A DNA stretch of 64,000 nt from an uncultured Duncaniella sp. GTDB taxonomy: Bacteria; Bacteroidota; Bacteroidia; Bacteroidales; Muribaculaceae. The notes beneath the pieces were generated by a model. It saw only the letters and a program-made list of their open reading frames with translations. It ran no database searches and was not told the origin of the DNA. The translations under genes were made by a program, and so were the position numbers. Position 1 is the first letter of the stretch. Every line of letters begins with the position of its first letter. Of this stretch, positions 48,572-56,286 are shown in pieces. The DNA lies in NCBI GenBank assembly GCA_910576785.1, contig CAJTJG010000004.1:128636-192635 (forward strand), given 5' to 3'.

Positions 48572-48645
48572 AGCCTCTTGTCGGATTCGAACCAACGACC
48601 CCGAGATTACAAATCACGTGCTCTGGCCAACTGAGCTAAAGAGGC
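48572..48645 (-). tRNA. tRNA-Thr (TGT)
   Basis: 74 bases. Acceptor GCCTCTT/AAGAGGC; anticodon loop TTTGTAA (TGT). The anticodon stem CGTGA/TCTCG has a T-T pair at 29-41. First gene of the tRNA-tuf transcription unit. Confidence 0.91.
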
Positions 48646-48700
48646 AAAATATTCATGTTCTCTTTTGCTTTTGCTGAAGGTTTCCCTCTCAAAAGCGATG

Positions 48701-48732
48701 CAAAATTACGCACTTTATTTTTATCATGCAAA
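48701..48732 (-). promoter_or_regulatory. Promoter of the tRNA-tuf-secE operon
   Basis: On the minus strand TTTG (48732-48729), a 20-base spacer, then TAATTTTG (48708-48701), 55 bases upstream of tRNA-Thr(TGT). The surroundings are very AT-rich, as for a strong promoter. Confidence 0.72.
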
Positions 48733-48887
48733 TATTTTCGCAAAAATTTACAACAATTCGCCTATTTTTATTGTTTAAGGTAGTTTTTTGCCCTTTTCAG
48801 CCCCCATCACGGCCATCCACCACCTAAATATATCCTTTCCATAGCATCCATCATGGCGAATCAACAGAGCCGTGCCTCAAAATATAT

Positions 48888-48924
48888 ATGACAAAGGAAG
48901 GACACAATATCCTTCCTTTGTCAT
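48888..48924. terminator. Hairpin IR7 downstream of yebC
   Basis: 15-base perfect arms (48888-48902 and 48910-48924), ATGACAAAGGAAGGA and its complement, with a 7-base loop. A shorter relative of the IR family (AAAGGAAGGACA). It is 51 bases past the yebC stop. Confidence 0.7.
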
Positions 48925-48975
48925 TCTGTGTCGTACGGTTCTCCGCCACGCATTTATGGCGGACATTACGCCATA

Positions 48976-49719
48976 TCACTCGGAGTCGTCCTCCTTCATG
49001 TTGTGGAACACGTTCTGCACATCCTCGTCATCCTCAAACTTCTCAAGAAGTTTCTCGAGGGTGGCGCGCTGCTCGGCGGTCACCTCCTTGAGGTCGTGGG
49101 GTATGCGCTCGAATTCCGAAGAGATGATCTCAAATCCGTTATCCTCGAGATATTTCTGGATGTTCGAATATTCCTCGAAAGCGCCATAGAGCACCACCTG
49201 CTCCTCACCGCTCTCGTCGTCGACGATATCCTCAAGCTCGTCCACACCATAGTCTATGAGCTCAAGCTCAAGATCCTCGAGCGACACTCCATCCTTGGGT
49301 TTGATCTTGAAGACGCTCTTGTGGTCAAACATGAACGAGAGCGAGCCCTGTGTGCCCAGTGTGCCGCCATGCTTGGTGAAGTAGGAACGCACGTTGGCCA
49401 CGGTGCGGGTATTGTTGTCGGTAGCGGCCTCCACTACGATGGCTATGCCGAAGGGGCCGTATCCCTCGTAGACGATCTCCTTGTAGTCGCCGGCATCCTT
49501 GTCGGTGGCTTTCTTGATGGCGCGCTCCACGGTGTCCTTGGGCATGTTGGCGGCCTTGGCGTTCTGCATGAGTGCGCGCAGACGGGGGTTGGTGGAGGGA
49601 TCCGGACCGCCGGCCTTGGCGGCGATGGTGATTTCCTTGCCTATGCGGGTGAATGTGCGGGACATGTTGCCCCAGCGCTTGAGCTTGCGTGCTTTACGGT
49701 ATTCAAATGCTCTTCCCAT
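48976..49719 (-). CDS. YebC/PmpR family protein
   Basis: 247 aa. Family marks: RKARKLKRWGNMSRTFTRIGKEI near the N-terminus, AKAANMPKDTVERAI (about 53-67), YEGYGPFGIAIVVEAATDNNTRTV, and GGTLGTQGSLSFMF. YebC-type proteins are known as transcription regulators and, from newer work, as factors helping ribosomes through proline stretches. The C-terminal acidic tail is typical. It follows pheT after 40 bp. Confidence 0.92.
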   Translation of the reverse strand: MGRAFEYRKARKLKRWGNMSRTFTRIGKEITIAAKAGGPDPSTNPRLRALMQNAKAANMPKDTVERAIKKATDKDAGDYKEIVYEGYGPFGIAIVVEAATDNNTRTVANVRSYFTKHGGTLGTQGSLSFMFDHKSVFKIKPKDGVSLEDLELELIDYGVDELEDIVDDESGEEQVVLYGAFEEYSNIQKYLEDNGFEIISSEFERIPHDLKEVTAEQRATLEKLLEKFEDDEDVQNVFHNMKEDDSE

Positions 49720-49759
49720 TGTCTGTATATTATATATAAGGTATTTGTTTTTCTTGTTC

Positions 49760-52234
49760 TTATCTCAGCTGTGCGCCCAGACGCTTGGTGAGGTTGGCTA
49801 TCACCTTGTTCATCACAGCGTCGATCTGCTTGTCCTGGAGGGTCTTCTCGTCATCGCGAAGCGTGAGGGCGATGGCATACGATTTTTTACCCTCGGGCAG
49901 GTGCTCCCCTTCGTATACGTCGAAGAGCTCAACGCTCTTGAGCAGACGCTTCTCGCTGTCGCGCACCACGGCCTCCACCTGTTCCATGCTCACGGCTCGG
50001 TCCAGCAGAAGGGCCAGATCGCGCTTCACGGCCTGGGTTTTGGGCAGGGCCGCATAGGTGACGTTGCGCTTGATGGCGAGACCCACCAAAGCCTCCCAGT
50101 CAAGATCGGCATACACAACAGGCTGCTTGATGCCGGCCTTCGAGAGTATACCCTTGCTCACAATGCCGAGTGTGCCGAGCAGCTTGCCGGAACGGGTGCT
50201 GATGTCGAGCGCGGCGGCATAGAGCTCGTTGTCCGACCGTGTGGTCTTTAGCTCGCGCTCGGTCAGACCGAGACGTGAGAGCACATTGGCCACCACAGCC
50301 TTGAGATCCCACACCGTAGCCTCAGCCTCGGGCCTCAGCCATCCGCCGGGCCTCAGCGCGCCGGTGAGCCATATGCCCAGGCGCGAGTGCTGCCCGTAGG
50401 GAGCCAGCGGCGCATTGGCGTCAGGAGCTGCGGCAGCCGCGGGATTGAATCTATATACATTGCCGAACTCAAACATTCTCAGATCACCCTCCTTGCGGTT
50501 GATGTTGTGGGCCAGAGATTCGAGTCCACCGAATATAAGAGTCTGACGCATCACGTTCAGGTCATTGCTGAGCGGGTTGAGGAGTCTCACACAGTGTGCG
50601 GCGGGATACTGCTCCAGATCGGCGTAGTATGCCTCGGCGGTGAGCGAGTTGTTGAGTATCTCGTTGAAACCCTCGCCGCAGAGCTGCTCGGAGATGAGTC
50701 CGCGCAGGCGGTTGTCCTCATCCTCGCGGCTCTTCACCGAGAGGGATGCATGGAGCGTGGAGGAGATCTCCACATTATTGTAGCCGTAGATACGGAGCAT
50801 ATCCTCCACCACATCGCACGGACGGGTCACATCCACACGATAGGTGGGGACCTTGAGGTCGATACCCTTGTCATCGGCCGACACTATCTCCATCTCGAGC
50901 GAGCGGAGTATGCCCTCGATGACATCGGCGGGAATATCCTTGCCCACCAGGCGGCGCGTATAGTCGAGATCAAGTCTCACTGCCGCAGGCATGATCTCCT
51001 CGGGATACACATCCACCAGCGGACCGGTGATAGTGCCGCCGGCAAGCTCCTTGACCATCAGCGCAGCCAGACGCAGCACATAGAGGGTGTTGTTGGGATC
51101 CACACCGCGCTCGAAGCGGAACGAAGAGTCGGTGTTCAACCCATGGCGACGGGCGCTCTTACGCACGGTGGTGGGATTGAAGCAGGCACTTTCGAGGAAT
51201 ATATCTGTGGTAGAGTCGGTGACGCCCGAGTCGAGTCCGCCGAACACGCCGGCCAGACACATAGGCTCGCGCTCATTGCATATCATCAGGTCGCGGGAGT
51301 CGAGCGTGCGCTCCACGCCGTCGAGGGTGGTGAATTTCTCACCCTCCGTGGCCATCTTCACCACCACCTTACCGCCGGCTATCTTTGCAGCGTCAAAGCA
51401 GTGCAGGGGCTGCCCCATGGCATGGAGCAGGAAGTTGGTGATGTCCACAATATTGTTGATGGGACGTATCCCCACGGCCGTGAGCAGATCGCGCAGCCAT
51501 GAGGGCGATTCCTTGACGGTGACACCCTTTACGGTGACACCCGAGTAGCGAGGACACGCCTTCGTGTCGGCCACCTCTACAGTGATGCCGCCATCGGGCT
51601 GCTCTACGGCAAACGCCTCGACCGACGGGCGGGTCAGATGCGCCGGGGTGCTGTGGCATGCCAGCCATGCCGACAGGTCGCGGGCCACACCGTAGTGCGA
51701 GGCAGCATCTATACGGTTGGGGGTAAGGTCCACCTCCAGCACATAGTCGGAGGTCAGACCGTAATATTCTGCCGCAGGGGTGCCGGGCTTCACGGAGTCG
51801 GGCTCCAGCACTATGATGCCGTCATGCGACTCCCCTACCCCGATTTCGTCCTCGGCGCATATCATGCCGAACGACTCCACGCCGCGGATCTTCGATTTCT
51901 TGATCTGAAACTCCTCGTCACCGCTGTAGAGCGTAGTGCCAACGGTAGCCACTACGACAGTCTGTCCGGCCGCCACATTGGGCGCGCCACACACTATCTG
52001 CGTCTCCTTGCCGTCACCGAGATCCACGGTGGTGATGTGGAGATGGTCGCTGTTGGGATGCTCGACACAGGTGAGCACCTTGCCCACCACTATGCCGCGC
52101 AGGCCGCCGCGGATGCTCTCGACCTCCTCCACACCGCCGGTCTCCAGACCGATCGAGGTGAGGGCGGCTGCCAGCTCCTCGGGCGTAAGATCAAAGTCGA
52201 GATATTTTTTGAGCCAATTGTAGGATATATTCAT
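49760..52234 (-). CDS. pheT: Phenylalanyl-tRNA synthetase beta subunit PheT
   Basis: 824 aa. The N-terminal EMAP/OB tRNA-binding domain (ICAEDEIGVGESHDGIIVLE) is followed by the B3/B4 editing domain (NRIDAASHYGVARDLSA), the B5 domain (about 400-475), the catalytic-like core (NNSLTAEAYYADL; NPLSNDLNVMRQTL) and the C-terminal anticodon-binding FDX domain (VKSVELFDVYEGEHLPEGKK). Active only with PheS, which is not in the window. Confidence 0.95.
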   Translation of the reverse strand: MNISYNWLKKYLDFDLTPEELAAALTSIGLETGGVEEVESIRGGLRGIVVGKVLTCVEHPNSDHLHITTVDLGDGKETQIVCGAPNVAAGQTVVVATVGTTLYSGDEEFQIKKSKIRGVESFGMICAEDEIGVGESHDGIIVLEPDSVKPGTPAAEYYGLTSDYVLEVDLTPNRIDAASHYGVARDLSAWLACHSTPAHLTRPSVEAFAVEQPDGGITVEVADTKACPRYSGVTVKGVTVKESPSWLRDLLTAVGIRPINNIVDITNFLLHAMGQPLHCFDAAKIAGGKVVVKMATEGEKFTTLDGVERTLDSRDLMICNEREPMCLAGVFGGLDSGVTDSTTDIFLESACFNPTTVRKSARRHGLNTDSSFRFERGVDPNNTLYVLRLAALMVKELAGGTITGPLVDVYPEEIMPAAVRLDLDYTRRLVGKDIPADVIEGILRSLEMEIVSADDKGIDLKVPTYRVDVTRPCDVVEDMLRIYGYNNVEISSTLHASLSVKSREDEDNRLRGLISEQLCGEGFNEILNNSLTAEAYYADLEQYPAAHCVRLLNPLSNDLNVMRQTLIFGGLESLAHNINRKEGDLRMFEFGNVYRFNPAAAAAPDANAPLAPYGQHSRLGIWLTGALRPGGWLRPEAEATVWDLKAVVANVLSRLGLTERELKTTRSDNELYAAALDISTRSGKLLGTLGIVSKGILSKAGIKQPVVYADLDWEALVGLAIKRNVTYAALPKTQAVKRDLALLLDRAVSMEQVEAVVRDSEKRLLKSVELFDVYEGEHLPEGKKSYAIALTLRDDEKTLQDKQIDAVMNKVIANLTKRLGAQLR

Positions 52235-52238
52235 GTGA

Positions 52239-52265
52239 AGGTTGGTTTTTCAACCTGCAAAATTA
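52239..52265 (-). promoter_or_regulatory. pheT promoter box and leader hairpin
   Basis: TAATTTTG on the minus strand (52265-52258) lies about 24 bases before the start. Between them AGGTTG and CAACCT (52239-52244, 52251-52256) form a small hairpin directly over the ribosome-binding region. The -33 spacing (23) is loose. Confidence 0.45.
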
Positions 52266-52345
52266 CAAAAAATTATCTTTCCACACGGCAATCCGGCTCA
52301 AAATTCAATGGCTTACCGCCATTTATCACCATTTATCACGATTTG

Positions 52346-52933
52346 TCAGAATTCCGAACTCTTCACCCACGGTATGTCGGCCACGCCGGCCATATTGTTG
52401 AGGGCACGCGCGAGGATGAACAGATAGTCGCTCAGACGGTTGATATATGTCAGCACCGACGGATGCACACACTCCCCCTCCACATCGATGAGCGTGAGTA
52501 TGGACCGTTCGGCGCGACGGCACACGGTCCGCGCCACATGGGCATGCGATGCAGCCACACTCCCGCCGGGCAGGATGAACGTGCGCTGCGGCGGCAACAG
52601 TGCGTCCAGCGTGTCGATACGCTGCTCCAGGGCTATGATCTCCCCGTCGCTCACCGGAGCCTCCGATGCTGTGGGCAGATGCGGATCGGGCGGCGAGGCC
52701 AGATGCGCCCCGATGTTGAACATCACGTAACTCACATGCGTCAGCAGCGCCACATCATGCTCCGCGCCACGCTCCGACGCAGCCACAGACGCCACAAGCC
52801 CTATCTGGGCGTTGAGTTCATCCACATCCCCGTAGGCACACACTCTCGGCGAATTTTTAGCGACACGCATGCCCCCCACCAGTGAAGTGGAGCCCTTGTC
52901 ACCCGTGCGCGTGTAGAGAAAGCTTTTCTTCAT
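52346..52933 (-). CDS. Cob(I)alamin adenosyltransferase, PduO type
   Basis: 195 aa. PduO-type ATR makes adenosylcobalamin from cob(I)alamin and ATP. Motifs: YTRTGDKGSTSLVGGMRVAK (7-26), CAYGDVDELNAQIGLV (about 33-48), and the ATP-binding GGSVAASHAHVARTVCRRAE. All conserved residues are present. It is divergent from ribE. The 111 bases to pheT hold the pheT promoter. Confidence 0.92.
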   Translation of the reverse strand: MKKSFLYTRTGDKGSTSLVGGMRVAKNSPRVCAYGDVDELNAQIGLVASVAASERGAEHDVALLTHVSYVMFNIGAHLASPPDPHLPTASEAPVSDGEIIALEQRIDTLDALLPPQRTFILPGGSVAASHAHVARTVCRRAERSILTLIDVEGECVHPSVLTYINRLSDYLFILARALNNMAGVADIPWVKSSEF

Positions 52934-53049
52934 AGCATAACTTAGTAAATGTCTGTGGTAGTTAACAGTGGCAAATGTCGCGAAAATTACCTAATTTTGC
53001 AAGTATATTTTCATCCGATTATTTACTTTTTCATAAGACTTTCAAAAAT

Positions 53050-53652
53050 ATGTTTTCAGGAATAGTTGAAGAACCCGGCGTTGTCACCGCCGTAAGCCGC
53101 CGCGACGGCAATGTGGACCTGCGTGTCAAGTGCTCTTTCGCCAACGAGCTCCGCATAGACCAGAGCGTGGCCCACAACGGCGTATGCCTCACAGTGGTCG
53201 ATCTGCACCCCGACGGCACATACACCGTCACAGCCATCCAGGAGACCCTCGACCGCAGCAACCTCGGCCTCCTCAAGGAGGGCGACGAGGTGAACCTCGA
53301 GCGCTCCATGATGATGAACGGACGCCTTGACGGACACATCGTGCAGGGCCATGTGGACACCACCGCGCTCTGCACCGAGATCGAGGAGGTGGAGGGGAGC
53401 CGCTACTATAAGTTCGTCTACAAGGTCGACCCCGCCATGGCCCGTCAGGGATATGTCACCGTCGAGAAAGGCTCCGTGACGGTCAACGGTGTAAGCCTCA
53501 CCGTGTGCGACTCCGGGCGTGACTCCTTCCGCGTGGCCATCATCCCCTACACATTCGAGCACACCAACTTCAAGGCCATCCGTCCCGGCACGCGCGTCAA
53601 CATCGAGTTCGACATCATAGGCAAATACCTCGCCCGTCTCTCTCAGTTCTGA
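53050..53652 (+). CDS. ribE: Riboflavin synthase alpha subunit
   Basis: 200 aa from ATG 53050 (MFSGIVEEPGVVTAV), the standard first residues; the frame upstream to 52975 is not part of the protein. Two lumazine-binding repeats: NGVCLTVVDLHPDGT (first, about 45-60) and NGVSLTVCDSGRDS (second, about 147-160). It converts two 6,7-dimethyl-8-ribityllumazine molecules to riboflavin. A TAATTTTG box at 52992-52999 is the likely -7 element. Confidence 0.93.
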   Translation: MFSGIVEEPGVVTAVSRRDGNVDLRVKCSFANELRIDQSVAHNGVCLTVVDLHPDGTYTVTAIQETLDRSNLGLLKEGDEVNLERSMMMNGRLDGHIVQGHVDTTALCTEIEEVEGSRYYKFVYKVDPAMARQGYVTVEKGSVTVNGVSLTVCDSGRDSFRVAIIPYTFEHTNFKAIRPGTRVNIEFDIIGKYLARLSQF

Positions 53653-53667
53653 CCCACACCGCACCGG

Positions 53668-54147
53668 CTATCTCCGGTCATCATATCTCCAACCCTTGGG
53701 GCGCCCCCGTCCGGCAGCCCCGCATGGCTCCGCAGATGCTCCCGACGTGACATTCACCACGCCGGCCTCCGCGGGGCCATCACTTTCCACAGAGCCGTCA
53801 TCCTCAGCCGCCACCACCGGCTCATCCCCGTCCGGTTGTGCGGCTGCGGCCTCCTCCTCCCTGGCCTTACGGCGTGCGGCGGCACGCTCGCGGGCCTCCC
53901 GTGAGCGGCGCATGGCGGTGTCGATATCATCCTTGATCATGTGGAAGATGATATCGTAGATGTCATGGTGATCACACCAAGGCAGCACCACCTTGCCTTT
54001 CTCTATGTAGATATTGATTGTCTCCTCAAACTCCTCGAAGTCGAGTTCGCGTCCGGCTATGGTCACCCCTATCAGAGCCTTCTCCTTGATCTTCTCATAA
54101 GCACGCCTGGACAGCGGCTTGTCCCACTTTGCAGTCTTCATATTCAT
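53668..54147 (-). CDS. Hypothetical protein with a low-complexity acidic tail
   Basis: 159 aa. An N-terminal part of about 90 residues looks folded (RRAYEKIKEKALIGVTIAGRELDFEEFEETINIY), then an Arg/Ala/Glu-rich helix and a tail rich in Ala, Gly, Glu and Asp. I recognise no family; the frame has normal codon use and a promoter (TAACTTTG at 54167-54174, minus), so it is probably real. Convergent with ribE, 15 bp apart, with no terminator between. Confidence 0.6.
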   Translation of the reverse strand: MNMKTAKWDKPLSRRAYEKIKEKALIGVTIAGRELDFEEFEETINIYIEKGKVVLPWCDHHDIYDIIFHMIKDDIDTAMRRSREARERAAARRKAREEEAAAAQPDGDEPVVAAEDDGSVESDGPAEAGVVNVTSGASAEPCGAAGRGRPKGWRYDDRR

Positions 54148-54196
54148 CGGTTTTGAATGTTTTCTGCAAAGTTAGCCCCGTATCCGGACCCAAAAG

Positions 54197-54213
54197 GTGC
54201 GATAATATCGCAC
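54197..54213. repeat. 17-base palindrome upstream of the hypothetical gene
   Basis: GTGCGATA-A-TATCGCAC is a perfect 8-bp inverted repeat. It sits 14 bases after the TonB-like gene's stop and just upstream of the next promoter box (54167-54174), so it could be an operator or a terminator; CTTTTGGG follows on the minus strand. Confidence 0.5.
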
Positions 54214-54227
54214 AGCTCACCCGCCCG

Positions 54228-54974
54228 TCACAACACCGACGTGATGCCCGGCGTCCAGACAATGTCTATTTCGTCAAGTTTCATGAACGAATACCCGTGA
54301 CCGATGTCATAGCCCTGCTTTTCTAAACTTGCCCGTTCTCGATCATCCTCGATCGGGAGAATGTCATAGTCTATAACCATCGTTCCGATAGCATTGAAAT
54401 TCTTGCCGCCAAACATTGCCGGATAGAACTGCGGCAACGACTTCACGAGGCGTTCTATCTCATCATTCGTCTCCTGCGATATGAAAGTCTTCACCTTCAC
54501 CTTGGTCACATTCCCATCCGTATCAAGCAGAAACCTTACTACGATATTGCCGAACGAATACAACGATGAGGACGAGAAAAGATCCATCGGTTGGCGGAAA
54601 CGACGGTTTATGAGACTCTTCATTCGGTAATATCCTCCTGACAGATACGGCTCCTTGAACGCCTTTTTGGCAGCCTTCAGATTCGGATAGACCGGAAACT
54701 GTCTTACACCGTCGGCCACAACCTCCACCGACTGCATCTCCACCATGAATCCCGCCATATCCATACTGTCGGCCATATGCTTGAGCTTCTTTATCTTCGA
54801 TGACTTCTTCTGACGCTTACGCTCAGCACGCTTGCGGGCCTGCTCCTTCTTGTGCTCCATCCTCTCAGCCTCCTTGCGTATCTCCTCATTCCCTACACTG
54901 ACACTCGGCCCATCAGCAAAAAGCGACTGGGGCTGAAAAACGAAAAACATGAGTATGAAAATAAATAGTCTCAT
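54228..54974 (-). CDS. Secreted protein with TonB C-terminal-like domain
   Basis: 248 aa. Signal peptide (MRLFIFILMFFVFQPQSLFA), a Lys/Arg/Glu coiled coil (about 28-66), then a domain from about 115 to 205 with the pattern of the TonB/energy-transducer C-terminus (NIVVRFLLDTDGNVTKVKVK, then SLPQFYPAMFGGK). No membrane anchor follows the signal, so this is not a normal TonB. Bacteroidetes have many such exported TonB_C proteins of unknown role. Its promoter carries an 11-G tract. Confidence 0.65.
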   Translation of the reverse strand: MRLFIFILMFFVFQPQSLFADGPSVSVGNEEIRKEAERMEHKKEQARKRAERKRQKKSSKIKKLKHMADSMDMAGFMVEMQSVEVVADGVRQFPVYPNLKAAKKAFKEPYLSGGYYRMKSLINRRFRQPMDLFSSSSLYSFGNIVVRFLLDTDGNVTKVKVKTFISQETNDEIERLVKSLPQFYPAMFGGKNFNAIGTMVIDYDILPIEDDRERASLEKQGYDIGHGYSFMKLDEIDIVWTPGITSVL

Positions 54975-55023
54975 ATAGATAAGTCGGTTAAATGTGATTA
55001 TCGATCAAAGTCACTGACGGTTG

Positions 55024-55071
55024 CAAAGATAGTGAATCAATGCTTTTTATCCAAATAATTGGGGGGGGGGG
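55024..55071 (-). promoter_or_regulatory. Promoter with adjacent 11-G tract
   Basis: On the minus strand TTTG (55055-55052), a 20-base spacer, then TATCTTTG (55031-55024): a full promoter. Five bases upstream of the -33 box is a run of 11 G on the + strand (55061-55071). Confidence 0.7.
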
Positions 55072-55121
55072 AATTTTACAAGATTTTTGAGTAGGGAGAT
55101 CTGCGCTGCGTCTGGAGGGGT

Positions 55122-55204
55122 GGAAACAAAAGGGGCAGAAGTAACAGAATACCAATCGTCTATATAACAATCAATTATTCTGTCACTTCTGTCCTTTTTT
55201 GTCC
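55122..55204. terminator. Long inverted repeat IR6
   Basis: Imperfect arms 55122-55150 and 55177-55204 (words AAACAAAAGG, GGCAGAAG, AACAGAAT). The one clear mismatch, A55143 with C55184, is a U-G wobble in minus-strand RNA, matching the minus-strand operon that ends at 55234. Confidence 0.72.
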
Positions 55205-55233
55205 TTCTGTATCCTTCTATGCTATACTACGGC

Positions 55234-56286
55234 TCAGCGGGTTTTGCGGCGGAAGGTCAGGGCGTCGAGCGATACGGTGAGTATGAGGCGCTGGTAGAAT
55301 TCAAAGCTCCCTTTGGCCGCGTTGAAGTCAAGGGTGGCCGTGAGGTTCACCTCACGCCGCGAGAGGATGTAGAGGTAGATGTCCGTGCGGTTGTAGAAAC
55401 TCGACTGGAAGTATGGTTCGCCCTGATAGAGCAGTGGGCCGTAGGTGGAATAGTGAGGAAAGAGTTTGCCTCCGGCATAGAGTGTGTTTTTCACTCCGAG
55501 CCAACGGTAGCGGGCCATCACCTCGAGCCATCCTCCCACGGGCACACGCCAGCGGTTGTCAAACTTGCGGTCGCGGTCCACGTTGACCACGGCACCACCC
55601 CTTATCATCAGCGAGTCCATGGCTACGGCACGCCGTCCGAGGTCAATGCCCACATAGGGGTTGAACACGAAATTGTCTACCACACCGTCCTGATCGTCAG
55701 GATCCTCGGCCCTGCGGGCAAGATGGTTCATCATGGCATGGGCGCCCACGAAGAAGTCGCCCTGACGGGGGTGCCACTGCGCATGGGCCACGATGTTGAA
55801 TGCTTCCCTCTGGCTGCGGGTCTGCATGCCGCGCCAGTCCAGGTATGCGTCCATGAAGCTGCGGCCGTCCACATACTGCACGAGCGCTCCGCGTATGTTG
55901 GCCTGATGATAGGCCATGGAGTCGCTCCACAGGAATCCGGGCATCTCCTCGCGCAGCTGTTTGCGCGGAAACATGCCCATGGAGAAGCGCCAGGCTGTGC
56001 CCTCGTAGCGGTAATAGAGCGTAGGGGAGATACGGTGGCCCTCCCATTCGCACCCTATGGGCTGATACCACACCACGCCTCCGGCTATTCGGCTCTCGTC
56101 CGACAGTCTCAGCCCCACCTCGGGGGCCAGACGTGTGAAGAAATAGGTCTTGGAGGAGGTCATGTTGCCATCCCCCTCGCGGTTGTCAAAAACGGACTCG
56201 AAGTCCAGACCCCACGTGGGGGTCTGGGCTCCGAGCGATATTGCGGCCACAAGAGCCTGGAGAATCAGTGCAAAGCGTTTCATCAT
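55234..56286 (-). CDS. Predicted outer-membrane beta-barrel protein
   Basis: 350 aa. Signal peptide (MMKRFALILQALVAAISLGA) and alternating aromatic/polar strands to the C-terminus (GSFEFYQRLILTVSLDALTF), typical of a barrel. Contains DDQDGVVDN, a calcium-like turn. No family name can be given. Its start overlaps the GH3 stop by 4 bp, so the two are coupled; it may act as a surface partner of the glycosidase, which is inference. Confidence 0.68.
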   Translation of the reverse strand: MMKRFALILQALVAAISLGAQTPTWGLDFESVFDNREGDGNMTSSKTYFFTRLAPEVGLRLSDESRIAGGVVWYQPIGCEWEGHRISPTLYYRYEGTAWRFSMGMFPRKQLREEMPGFLWSDSMAYHQANIRGALVQYVDGRSFMDAYLDWRGMQTRSQREAFNIVAHAQWHPRQGDFFVGAHAMMNHLARRAEDPDDQDGVVDNFVFNPYVGIDLGRRAVAMDSLMIRGGAVVNVDRDRKFDNRWRVPVGGWLEVMARYRWLGVKNTLYAGGKLFPHYSTYGPLLYQGEPYFQSSFYNRTDIYLYILSRREVNLTATLDFNAAKGSFEFYQRLILTVSLDALTFRRKTR

